A stretch of DNA of 16,734 bases from Verrucomicrobiota bacterium. GTDB lineage: Bacteria > Verrucomicrobiota > Verrucomicrobiia > Opitutales > Opitutaceae. Of this stretch, positions 9,179 through 16,363 are shown piece after piece. The position numbers and the translations under genes were made by a program. A model generated the notes under the pieces. It worked only from the letters and a program-made list of their open reading frames with translations, was not told where the DNA came from and made no database searches. Each line of letters begins with the position of its first letter. Position 1 is the first letter of the stretch. The DNA lies in assembly GCA_023386835.1 (NCBI GenBank), contig JAEWIY010000217.1, positions 1 to 16,734 on the forward strand. The letters run 5' to 3'.

Positions 9179-9541
9179 ATGAAGACCCTCAGCATTCTCC
9201 CGATCGTCTGCTATGGACTCATCGTCGCCTACGCCTGCTACGCAGCGGCTGTCGTGGGACACTGGCCCTACTATGCGCATCCCGACCCCAAGGACCTGCC
9301 GTTGCGCGGCCTTGTTTACGTTGCGGACATCATCCTGTTGATCGGGCTCGTAACAGTGGTTTTAGTCCCAATCGTCTACGGCGCCTATCGCGCCAAGGCC
9401 GCGTGGAGCAAGGTCCAGGTACCGCCTCACCGCGCTGCCGTTGGCTTATATTGTTTTGGTGCACTGAGCTGGGTGGCCGACGTGGCGGCTGAGTTTGCCA
9501 ATCTGCCGTGGAAATCGCTGGCCGGCTGGGTTGCTGACTGA
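9179..9541 (+). CDS. Small three-helix inner-membrane protein
   Basis: A 120-residue hydrophobic protein. Predicted membrane helices lie at about residues 4-26, 42-70 (possibly long, ending in a basic YRAKAAW loop) and 84-105. I chose ATG 9179 (MKTLSILPIVCYG); the frame is open upstream to a GTG at 9080 overlapping the previous stop, but the extra 33 residues are Arg-rich and do not look like protein. It lies 95 bases after the frameshifted secreted protein on the same strand, so the two may form a unit. No family is recognised and no catalytic motif is seen. Confidence 0.6.
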   Translation: MKTLSILPIVCYGLIVAYACYAAAVVGHWPYYAHPDPKDLPLRGLVYVADIILLIGLVTVVLVPIVYGAYRAKAAWSKVQVPPHRAAVGLYCFGALSWVADVAAEFANLPWKSLAGWVAD

Positions 9542-10072
9542 ACGCCATCAGACCTCTACACGACCCGCGGCTTGTCTCTCCCAGCAGAACTACATCTCGC
9601 AAGGAGTTCAAACAACCTCCAGTCGTTCAGCGCTGTCCAAAGCGCGGCGATCACAGGCTCCTGTTCGCTGGTTCGATGCGCTGGCAGATCCAAAGCCGCG
9701 CGGAACTCCGGATGCTCCTCGCGATACCTCGCGAGTTTAGCTGAGCCGCGCCCGGGCGTTGAAGAGGATGCTCTTCGCCCAGCCCTCACCCGCGCCGAGC
9801 ACGTCGCCCCTCCCGCTGGCCATGTCGGACGTTTGCGAGGCGATCGCTCCGCCTCGTCTCTCATCGCGCCAAGAACGACTTCTCCACCCCAATGGCAGCG
9901 CGGGAACTCGGATATCGGAAAACAAGGCAAAACCGGTCGCCAAGGAGGCGTAGTGACCCCATTGCGACGTCAAAAACCCGCCAAAGCGGGCACAGGCGGG
10001 CCCCGACCGGCGCCGGACGAGCATTTGCGCTGGAGGCGGCTGACGCCGGACGCTTGTTTCGGCGGCCACTCC
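9542..10072. other. Gene-free spacer before the PEGA-protein gene
   Basis: 531 bases. The plus frame of the next gene stays open through here, but its translation is Ser/Arg/Pro-rich and unlike the protein after 10073, so I leave it out. On the minus strand, 9735-9556 reads as a moderately protein-like stretch (LARYREEHPEFRAALDLP followed by ALWTALNDWRLFELLAR) that could be a very small gene remnant. It lacks a start and I do not annotate it as a gene. The spacer also contains a minus-strand terminator at 9971-9990. Confidence 0.4.
9971..9990 (-). terminator. Intrinsic terminator on the minus strand with no visible gene
   Basis: Read on the minus strand this is a perfect 5-bp stem (CCCGC, loop TTTG, GCGGG) followed directly by TTTTTG, the classic stem plus U-tract. 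It lies 83 bases upstream of the plus-strand PEGA-protein gene, so it would stop transcripts running leftward out of that gene's antisense strand. On the plus strand there is no T-run. Confidence 0.5.
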
Positions 10073-12289
10073 ATGACGCCCGCCGATGCCGCTTGCCTGC
10101 TCGAGCTTCCACCTCACGCCTCGCCCGAGCAGATCGAACAACGTTTTCTTGAGCTGCGGACCAAGCTGGAGGATCGGATCGCCAAGGCGCCCACGCCCGG
10201 CCTGAAGTCCAAGTACCGCGAATCGCTGGCACAGGTCACGCAGGCGTACGAAACGCTCTGCCTGGCGGGTGACGCCGCCGCGTTGCCCATGCTCCAACGC
10301 CCGGAGCAGGTCGCGGCCGCTACACCTGAACCGGCAGCGCCACCGCCGAACGGATCGGCGGGCCGCGTGCTGACTCACCCGCCTGCCGCGGGTGGATCAC
10401 GTTCTCCCCGAGCAAAGTCACAAAAGGAATTTGTCATCGTGGTGCTGCTCGCCGTCGCCGTGTTGGGAGGCGGCGGTTGGTGGGTGGTCAAGATGCGCCG
10501 CGAAGCCGCCGAACAGGCGCGCGTGGAGGCTGCCGTCAAAGCCGAGGCGGATCGGCTCGCTGCTGCGGCCGCCGCTCGGGCCTCGGAGGAGAAGGCCCAA
10601 GCCGAAGCGCGCAACGCCGCGCTGCAGGCCGAACTGGCGGAGGCGAAGATCAAGTGGCAGGTCTTTGAACGTGAACTCACCACCGCCGAACGCCGGTTGA
10701 CCGAACTGCGCAGCGACCTGCGATCCGCTCGCGATCTGGCGGGTCCCGCCCGGGCCGAGCTTGAAGCGGAGATCGACGCCCAGCGGTTGTTCGTGGAATG
10801 GCTTCAATCACACCTTCTCCGCCACCCGGCCCACGGACACATCGCGCGTTTCGAAGCGCTTCTGGCCGCACGGGCCCTCGACGATGCCAGCGCCGTCGCA
10901 ACTCAGCTCAAGACCGCCTTGGCTTCGCTCGACGTGGACCTGACCGAGCAGAGGCAGGCCCTGCTGACGTTGACCGCGCGCCTTGCCATTACCTCGACCC
11001 CGGGTCAGCTGCCGTTCGAATTGCGCGACAGCTACGGTCGTAGTCGGCAGGGCACGACACCCGTTACCCTTGAGGTGCCGCTCGGCGCCGCCAGCGTACG
11101 CCTGCAGCGCGCCGGGTGGGCCGATCAGGTTCACGACCTGCTGGCGCGGCGCGGTGAAGCAGCCCAGCTGCACGTCGATTTTCCGTCCGGCAACGTTCGC
11201 ATCCTCTCGGAGCCATCCGGGCTCCGTTTCGTCGCGAGCAACGCGTTTGGGTTTCGTCGCGAAGGGGAGACGCCAGCGGAGCTCTCTGACGTTCCCGCCG
11301 GCCCTTTGCACCTCGAGTTCAAGCGGCCCGGCTGGCCGGATTCTGTCCAAGAGGTAACCGTGTCCAAGGACACGACGGCAGAGGCCCGCGCGTCGCTGCT
11401 CGGCGGTGATGTCCAATTGACCACCGAGCCGGCCGGGGCCGAGATCTGGCGTGGCGACGAACGGCTCGGCCGTTCGCCGCTGCTGCTGAGTGAACTGCCG
11501 CCGGGGCCCCTCACTGTCCAGGCGCGGCTCGACGGATACTTTCCCAGCACCACCGAAGTGCTTGTCGAGGCCGGCGCCAAGCTGTCGCCTGAGCCAATTA
11601 CGCTGAAACCGAAACCGACAGGGTTGGTGCGCCCCGACGAGTGGCGCAGCCCCGAGCGCCTGACCATGCACTCCACCATGTCGGGCAGCCACCGCAGTGA
11701 GACCGTGTTGGAGTACGATTTCTCGCAGCCGCTGCCCAACGGCGAGTGGGGTCGGGTGGTGATGCGTTACGTCCGTCAGTACCTTTCCTTGAGTACCGAT
11801 GCGGCCACGCAGATTCGCCCCGGCACAACGCTGCAATGCGACCGCCAGCCCGACGGAACCTGGGCGCGCCAGCTGCTTTCCGGCGGGTTCGGAGATCCCC
11901 AGCATAATCAACTCCTGCTCAATTCATTCGCCCCGCCGATTTTCGCGGAGCTCGGGCGACACAACGTATGGCCCGCCACCGAAGTTCCGGTCGGAGGCGA
12001 GTGGGACATCCCCACCAACCCATATCCGTTCATGCCTGCCGCGAGCTCAGGGACCGCTCGCGGCCGATTGCTCGCGATCCAGCGGACGGATACCGAGCAA
12101 TGGGCGGATATCCAAGTGACGTACAACCTTCAGACGGGCACCGGAGTGACAGCGATTCACTACCAAGGAGTGGTCCGGCTGCGCGTTGATCTGAAAAACC
12201 ACTACGTCGTCCGCTACGAGGACAACGGCCGCCTTTCCGGCGCGGTGGAAAGTCAGTACATGAGCACAACGCAGGTCACCGTGCGTTGA
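10073..12289 (+). CDS. Membrane protein with J-like N-terminus, coiled coil and PEGA-type repeats
   Basis: A 738-residue protein. Residues 1-65 (MTPADAACLLELPPHASPEQ through YRESLAQVTQAYETL) have the helix pattern of a J domain, but the HPD tripeptide that stimulates Hsp70 is missing, so this is J-like only. A Pro/Ala linker leads to one membrane helix at about 120-141 (FVIVVLLAVAVLGGGGWWVV). An Ala/Glu/Arg-rich coiled coil (143-235) is followed by a helical segment and three PEGA-type beta repeats at about 306-355, 371-440 and 444-510; the third is clearest (EPAGAEIWRGDERLGRSPL, then GYFPSTTEV). A C-terminal beta-rich domain of about 220 residues is unrecognised. Topology is inferred as N-terminus in the cytoplasm and PEGA part outside. 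The start at 10073 is chosen because everything upstream in frame looks non-coding; no Shine-Dalgarno is seen. Role unknown; PEGA domains are usually found in envelope proteins. Confidence 0.8.
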   Translation: MTPADAACLLELPPHASPEQIEQRFLELRTKLEDRIAKAPTPGLKSKYRESLAQVTQAYETLCLAGDAAALPMLQRPEQVAAATPEPAAPPPNGSAGRVLTHPPAAGGSRSPRAKSQKEFVIVVLLAVAVLGGGGWWVVKMRREAAEQARVEAAVKAEADRLAAAAAARASEEKAQAEARNAALQAELAEAKIKWQVFERELTTAERRLTELRSDLRSARDLAGPARAELEAEIDAQRLFVEWLQSHLLRHPAHGHIARFEALLAARALDDASAVATQLKTALASLDVDLTEQRQALLTLTARLAITSTPGQLPFELRDSYGRSRQGTTPVTLEVPLGAASVRLQRAGWADQVHDLLARRGEAAQLHVDFPSGNVRILSEPSGLRFVASNAFGFRREGETPAELSDVPAGPLHLEFKRPGWPDSVQEVTVSKDTTAEARASLLGGDVQLTTEPAGAEIWRGDERLGRSPLLLSELPPGPLTVQARLDGYFPSTTEVLVEAGAKLSPEPITLKPKPTGLVRPDEWRSPERLTMHSTMSGSHRSETVLEYDFSQPLPNGEWGRVVMRYVRQYLSLSTDAATQIRPGTTLQCDRQPDGTWARQLLSGGFGDPQHNQLLLNSFAPPIFAELGRHNVWPATEVPVGGEWDIPTNPYPFMPAASSGTARGRLLAIQRTDTEQWADIQVTYNLQTGTGVTAIHYQGVVRLRVDLKNHYVVRYEDNGRLSGAVESQYMSTTQVTVR

Positions 12290-12330
12290 GCGCCGCCCAC
12301 GCGGTGCTCGGCCGAAATGCTCGCCTAGCC

Positions 12331-12352
12331 GGCGGAAGCGTAACGCTCCGCC
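12331..12352. terminator. Bidirectional hairpin between convergent genes
   Basis: GGCGG-a-AGCG, loop TAA, CGCT-CCGCC forms a 9-bp stem with one bulged A. It lies 42 bases past the stop of the PEGA-protein gene and 44 bases past the end of the convergent small gene, so it can serve both. There is no strong T-tract on either strand. Confidence 0.6.
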
Positions 12353-12395
12353 GCGTCGCCCACGGGTCCGCCGCTTGGACCGGCCTGCCTGGCCC

Positions 12396-12848
12396 CTACC
12401 CCTGCGAGTTGCCCGGAGCAGCCAAGACCTCTCCCGAAACGGCAGTGCCGATGGCGGCCGGGGCCAGGTTTGGAGTCTTGGGATCGCGACCGCGCGCCAG
12501 TTCCTGATCCACCAAAGCGCGCAGATCAAAGCTTACCATTTGTCCGTGCGGGCCGGTGAGGAGGCGATGATAAAAAGTCAGCACCGCGTCAGTGGCTGTG
12601 CCTAGACGAATCTGTTTCTGGCACATCAACGTTTCGCAGAGACTGATGACACCTCGTGCATCGAGTGGTCGCGAGGTCTTTTGGCTCGTTGATATCGCCT
12701 CTCCCGCCTCAATTAGCAGCGTCTCGATCCTGGCCTCCACCGCATCCGGACGCGCTCCCCGCTTCACCATGAGGATCAGCGTTTCCAATCCCCGACAGAG
12801 CCTCCCAAGCGAGGCTGCGAAAGCAGCTCTGCGAAAATAGCCGAACAT
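12396..12848 (-). CDS. Hypothetical protein, 150 residues
   Basis: The frame starts at ATG 12848 (MFGYFRRAAFAASLGRLCRG) and is mostly helical for its first 110 residues (LETLILMVKRG, VEARIETLLIEAGEAIS, GVISLCETLMCQKQIRLG, TDAVLTFYHRLL, FDLRALVDQELARGRD). A low-complexity Pro/Ala tail follows. The composition is that of a real soluble protein and the convergent terminator supports its orientation. It has no signal peptide or membrane helix. I do not recognise the family. The region 12849-13030 upstream shows no other gene; its promoter should lie there. Confidence 0.6.
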   Translation of the reverse strand: MFGYFRRAAFAASLGRLCRGLETLILMVKRGARPDAVEARIETLLIEAGEAISTSQKTSRPLDARGVISLCETLMCQKQIRLGTATDAVLTFYHRLLTGPHGQMVSFDLRALVDQELARGRDPKTPNLAPAAIGTAVSGEVLAAPGNSQG

Positions 12849-13030
12849 GGAACTATCTTCAGGGCAGCAAGTAGGCCTGTCTAGCCAGCACCAGTAGGGA
12901 TATTTCGGTATCAGCCGCCGGTCCTTTTAGTCCCTCCGCTGGGCAAAGGTTCCTGCGGACATTGGAAGCGTCGCTTAGACGGTGAATTCGTGTCGGGTTG
13001 AGCCGCTTGCGGCCACCGACCAAGAGGAGC

Positions 13031-13444
13031 ATGACCACTGACAGCGAGCTACCCGCACAGTTATTTCATGGGTGCAGACTCGCTTTTTGCTGAGGTTGCG
13101 CAGCGCCACATCGACCTCGTATACGGCCCAGATCTTCGCAACGGTGTGGCAATAAGGCCGTGTCCGAGGAGGTGACCCAAGCCCTATTCATCACCGTCGT
13201 TTCCAAGGGCGCCGCAGTTTTGGAAGTTCGTCAGCTATCAGCGTGGCTGTATTCCAATACCCGATTTACCACCGCCGAAACGGTGCGCACGAATCGGCGA
13301 TGACACCGCCGGGAGCTTTCCTATGATCTGCAGGTTTCCAAACTGTCGGACGACTCGGCGGATACCTCGGCGATGGCGCCCGATTTGCAAGCGCTTGAAA
13401 CGGTGGAGGAGCTTGATCCAGTGGCGATTCCTAAGGTTCGCTGA
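13031..13444 (+). pseudogene. Degenerate sigma-70 (ECF-type) factor gene
   Basis: A decayed copy related to the intact gene 160 bases downstream. ATG 13031 opens MTTDSELPAQLF, parallel to MTTTDRELLRTF in the intact gene and also preceded by a GAGG-type purine stretch. After a +1 shift come ADSLFAEVAQRHIDLVYG (intact: SASFAEIVHRHIGFVYA). A further shift near 13150 gives SEEVTQALFITVVSKG and LSAWLYSNTRFTTAETVR, parallel to the region-2 blocks SAQDATQAVFIAMARKA and LLGWLHRSACYETNNLMR. An in-frame TGA at 13301-13303 breaks it. Readable sequence (RRELSYDLQVSKLSDD and further) ends at TGA 13442-13444, before any region 4 helix-turn-helix. At least two frameshifts, one internal stop and loss of the C-terminal half make it non-functional. 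The divergence suggests an old paralogue, not a recent duplicate. Confidence 0.85.
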
Positions 13445-13461
13445 GTAAAATCGACTGTCAA

Positions 13462-13476
13462 CCTCGGCTCCCGAGG
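13462..13476. terminator. Hairpin after the degenerate sigma gene
   Basis: A perfect 6-bp stem with a 3-base loop (CCTCGG-CTC-CCGAGG) lies 18 bases after the last stop of the sigma-factor pseudogene. It has no T-tract. It may be the surviving terminator of the dead gene or part of the leader of the next one. Confidence 0.3.
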
Positions 13477-13556
13477 CCACTCGGCCACACGTACCTGTAA
13501 GCCCAAGCATTTCCCCGCGTGGCTCCCGCTGACGAGCTGCGCCCTGATGTCGATAG

Positions 13557-13569
13557 ACACAATTTGTGT
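13557..13569. promoter_or_regulatory. Inverted repeat upstream of the intact sigma-factor gene
   Basis: ACACAA-T-TTGTGT is a perfect 6-1-6 inverted repeat ending 37 bases before the start codon at 13607. It is AT-rich against its surroundings and sits where a promoter or operator would be expected. An autoregulatory or regulator site is possible. I cannot define -35 and -10 boxes with confidence. Confidence 0.4.
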
Positions 13570-13606
13570 GCGGTTTCGGCGTCTGCTGCTGTTTTACCAA
13601 TGAGGC

Positions 13607-15136
13607 ATGACGACAACTGACCGCGAACTTCTCCGAACTTTCGCAAGCAAGAGCGACTCAGCTTCGTTTGCCGAGATCGTCCACCGTCACATCGGTTTTG
13701 TCTACGCGGTTTGCTGTCGCCGTCTGCGAGATCCGCACTCGGCCCAAGATGCAACCCAGGCGGTGTTCATAGCCATGGCCCGTAAAGCGAGAAAGGTGGC
13801 GGATTCCCCAAACCTACTAGGCTGGCTGCACCGGAGCGCCTGCTACGAAACAAATAACCTGATGCGTTCACAATCACATCGGCTCGCACGCGAAAGCGAG
13901 GCCTATCGCCTTGGAACCGTTACCCCCGGAACTCACCCTCATCTTGAAGGGTTGGAACAAGTGCTAGATGACGCTTTGAATGAACTTCCCGGGCCGGATC
14001 GAGCCGCGGTCTTTTCGCGTTTCTTTGCAGGTCAATCATACGCAGCGATCGGTCTGGATCTCGGTGTTTCCGAAAATGCCGCCCGGATGCGGGTGGACAG
14101 AGCATTGAAGAAGCTGCGAGCGCGGTTAAGTGTTCACGGGTGTACCTCCTCTGCGGCAGCACTTGCGGCTGCGTTACCGTCACTTGCCACAGTGCCTACC
14201 CCAGCTGCGATGACTCAGATCGTCGTGCAGGCTTCATTGGCCGGGGCCGCTGCTACATCAACCGCCCTGACCGCCGTGACCCTTATGAGTACTCCCAAAG
14301 CCTTGGTCGGACTGACAGCGGCTATTGCCGTCACGAGTTGTGCGTTGTGGATCCAAGCCCGCCGCACTAACTCTGAGCTCCGCCAAGAACTAGCCATTGC
14401 AAGAGACGCGGCCAAAGCTTCAGAGAGAATGCCGACGCAATTGACACGGCCGTTACCTGAGCCCTCGACGCTCGGAAACTTCGGGTCGATCAAGTCAGAT
14501 AAGCCTCTTTCCGAGAGCGGTGCAGCTGAGCATCAGCGCCAATCGGCTGGAGGCGGCTTCATGACTTGGAAGCCCTCGGGGCAAACTGACGCAAGGCTTG
14601 CAGCAGATGCCCACAACGCCACCAGCCTCCGAGACACGTACGAACCGTTCTTGAAGAACATAGGGCTCACGGGTCCTGAAATAGAACGATTCTTTGAACT
14701 CCAGATGGTAAGTCTCGTTTCTCGCCGGGAGCTTTTCAAACGCGCCGTCGAGCAGGCACCGGATCGCGATCCCGCAACGATCAAAATGGTCGCGCAAGCG
14801 GTGGCCCAGGAGGCAAGGCAAGCGCTAGAGACGAGTTTGGCCCAAGACTTCGGATTAAACTTTGTTGAGACTCTGCGAAAGTATCAGCAAGAACTGCCAG
14901 CGCAGTCGATCGTTCAAAAGGTCGATCAAGCTGTTCGACGTGCTGATACTACGCTGACGACAGAGCAGAAAGACAGACTGCGCGCGGCCATTAAGTCCCA
15001 CTCATTCGACGATCATGGCGAGTACAACTTGCAAGCAAATGCGGACGTGATCCTTCACGAAGCTGCTCGCTACCTCTCCAACGAGCAATTGCTAGCGCTT
15101 CGCGATTCGCTCCTTGGCTACCGACCCAACGATTAG
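13607..15136 (+). CDS. Sigma-70 family (ECF-type) factor with membrane-spanning C-terminal extension
   Basis: A 509-residue protein that should direct RNA polymerase to a specific promoter set. Region 2 lies at about 19-95 (FAEIVHRHIGFVYAVCCRRL, QDATQAVFIAMARKA, LGWLHRSACYETNNLMR). Region 4 lies at about 120-174 (LNELPGPDRAAVFSRFFAG, then the helix-turn-helix YAAIGLDLGVSENAARMRVD). ECF factors usually end there, near 180-200 residues. This one continues with an Ala/Thr-rich stretch, a membrane helix at about 232-252 (LVGLTAAIAVTSCALWIQA) and a charged, mostly helical domain of about 250 residues that would lie outside the membrane. Such extensions are known in verrucomicrobial and planctomycetal sigma factors and may replace a separate anti-sigma factor. 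The start follows a GAGG-like purine stretch (tgaggc) placed unusually close. The stop codon TAG is half contributed by the insertion sequence that follows. A dead paralogue lies upstream. Confidence 0.88.
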   Translation: MTTTDRELLRTFASKSDSASFAEIVHRHIGFVYAVCCRRLRDPHSAQDATQAVFIAMARKARKVADSPNLLGWLHRSACYETNNLMRSQSHRLARESEAYRLGTVTPGTHPHLEGLEQVLDDALNELPGPDRAAVFSRFFAGQSYAAIGLDLGVSENAARMRVDRALKKLRARLSVHGCTSSAAALAAALPSLATVPTPAAMTQIVVQASLAGAAATSTALTAVTLMSTPKALVGLTAAIAVTSCALWIQARRTNSELRQELAIARDAAKASERMPTQLTRPLPEPSTLGNFGSIKSDKPLSESGAAEHQRQSAGGGFMTWKPSGQTDARLAADAHNATSLRDTYEPFLKNIGLTGPEIERFFELQMVSLVSRRELFKRAVEQAPDRDPATIKMVAQAVAQEARQALETSLAQDFGLNFVETLRKYQQELPAQSIVQKVDQAVRRADTTLTTEQKDRLRAAIKSHSFDDHGEYNLQANADVILHEAARYLSNEQLLALRDSLLGYRPND

Positions 15137-15152
15137 CAGGCTGCAGAAAAAC
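15136..15152 (+). repeat. Left terminal inverted repeat of the IS
   Basis: Sequence GCAGGCTGCAGAAAAAC. It matches the reverse complement of the right end at all but three of 17 positions (7, 10 and 14). Confidence 0.8.
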
Positions 15153-15170
15153 CGTTGAAACTCGCCGAAA

Positions 15171-15191
15171 GGTATCCCCGTTAAGGATACC
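15171..15191 (+). promoter_or_regulatory. Hairpin directly before the transposase start
   Basis: A perfect 7-bp stem (GGTATCC and GGATACC) with a 7-base loop ends one base before the transposase ATG at 15192. In several IS elements a stem at the start of the transposase gene blocks translation of transcripts that enter from outside; that role is inferred here by position. Confidence 0.5.
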
Positions 15192-16196
15192 ATGGGTGGC
15201 CGCCGTCAGTCTCAGCGGAGTTTCGTCAGTTCGATGTGGAGCAGGTCATCCCGGCCGATCAGGAGCGGCGCCGGTCGATCCCGCCGAAGACGCTGCTGAA
15301 GGGCAAGGTGCTGCAGGCCTTGTTCACTGTGCGCTCGGATCGCCAGCTGACCGCGCGGATGCAGACTGATTTGATGTTCCGGTGGTTCGTGGATCTGCCG
15401 GCGGATCGGGGAGCGTTCGACGCGTCCACCTACAGCAAGAATCAGTCGCGGTTGCTGCGGCACCCAGGCCGCCGATCTGCTCTTCTCGGAGGTGATGGAA
15501 CTGGCCCGCAAACATTGTTGGGTCTCCAATGACCACTTCAGTGTCAATGGTACCCTGATCGAGGCGTGGGCCTCGATGAAGAGCTTCCGGCGCAAGGACG
15601 ACGACCACGCGCCGGGCAGTGATAATACCTGGCAGGACTTCAAGGGCCAGAAGCGCAGCAACGACACGCACCAGTCGTTTACCGACCCGGAGGCCAAGCT
15701 GGTGCGCAAGGGCGCCGGCCGCGAGGCGCGGCTGAGCTTCGGCGCCATGCCGCCATGGAGAACCGCCACGAGCTGTGTGTGCTCTTCGATGTGAAGCCGG
15801 CGGTGGGGGCACCGGAAGCGAAGGTGGCCGTGGCCCAGGTGAAGGAACTGCAGCAGCGCGGCTTTAACCCGAAGACCATCGGGAGCGACCGCGGTTATCA
15901 CACCGAGTACTCCGTCCAAAGGCCGCGGGAGGCAGGCATTGTGCCACACTCGGCGCGCAAGGCGGGCAGAAGACTTTGCGCGTGGTCTGCACGCCGGGCA
16001 TCAGGCCAGCCAGCGTGTCCGCAAACGCATTGAGGAGATCTTCGGCTGGACCAAAACCAACGGATGTTTCCGAAAGACGTGCTACCGCGGCATGGAGCGC
16101 ACCCACGCCCAAGGCCAATACGTGGTGGCAGCGTGAAATCTGGTCAGGATGGCGAAACTTCTCGTCACCGGACCACCTGTCATGGCGTGGGCATGA
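15192..16196 (+). pseudogene. Broken IS5-type DDE transposase
   Basis: Several frames must be joined to read the protein: MGGRRQSQRSF, a shift to QFDVEQVIPADQ, then SIPPKTLLKGKVLQALFTVR and DLMFRWFVDL; a shift near 15465 to ADLLFSEVMELARKHCWVSN and GTLIEAWASMKSFRRKDD; a shift near 15745 to MENRHELCVLFDV and GSDRGYHTEYS; and a shift near 15965 to RKRIEEIFGWTKTNGCFRKT and NLVRMAKLL. About 30 residues after PADQ that are normally present in this family are deleted. The first catalytic Asp (family SVDGTLIEA) is Asn (codon AAT 15546-15548). The second Asp (GAC 15887-15889) and the Glu of RIEEIFGW remain. A TGA at about 16134 replaces the Tyr of the usual AAYNLVRM. The readable end is TGA 16194-16196. 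It cannot make active transposase. Confidence 0.88.
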
Positions 16197-16316
16197 CGCT
16201 CGCCGGGGCCACGGTGCCCGCACACCGCCACCAGGCCCTTCAGGATGCGGGACGCGCCGAAAGCGCGCGATAAAACCGCCTGTCGTGCTCATCTGATGCC
16301 GAAAAACCTTCGATTA

Positions 16317-16332
16317 CTCGCTCTGCAGCGAG
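16317..16332. other. Subterminal hairpin at the right end of the IS
   Basis: A perfect 6-bp stem with a 4-base loop (CTCGCT-CTGC-AGCGAG), 26 bases inside the right end. It may be a transposase transcript terminator or a subterminal binding site; no T-tract follows. Confidence 0.35.
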
Positions 16333-16341
16333 CAATAGCTA

Positions 16342-16358
16342 GTTCTTCAGCGGCCTGC
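16342..16358 (-). repeat. Right terminal inverted repeat of the IS
   Basis: Read on the minus strand it is GCAGGCCGCTGAAGAAC, matching 14 of 17 bases of the left end. It is followed by TA and then the original downstream flank AAATGG. Confidence 0.8.
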
Positions 16359-16363
16359 TAAAA

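Larger units (their letters stand above)
15136..16358 (+). mobile_element. Decayed IS5-type insertion sequence
   Basis: 1223 bp bounded by 17-bp imperfect terminal inverted repeats (14 of 17 positions match) and flanked by TA on both sides (15134-15135 and 16359-16360), which fits a 2-bp target duplication or a TA-containing target. The single transposase gene is broken. Length and organisation fit the IS5 group with part of the gene deleted. The left end supplies the G of the TAG stop of the sigma-factor gene. The exact family subgroup cannot be fixed by eye. Confidence 0.8.

Noticed and set aside
9556..9930. Minus-strand frame of 124 codons, partly protein-like (LARYREEHPEFRAALDLP)
   Set aside because: Only the last ~60 codons look plausible, there is no suitable start, and no homology is recognised; kept only as a remark in the spacer entry.
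9572..10072. N-terminal 167-codon extension of the PEGA-protein frame
   Set aside because: The translation is Ser/Arg/Pro-rich with no structure, while J-like sequence begins exactly at ATG 10073. The frame is open only by chance in GC-rich DNA.
10808..11911. Minus-strand open frame of 367 codons inside the PEGA-protein gene
   Set aside because: Shadow frame of a GC-rich gene; the plus strand has the TM helix, coiled coil and PEGA repeats.
15976..16296. Plus-strand 106-codon frame at the end of the IS
   Set aside because: The transposase C-terminus reads in a different frame (RKRIEEIFGWTKT) over the same bases, so this is a shadow.
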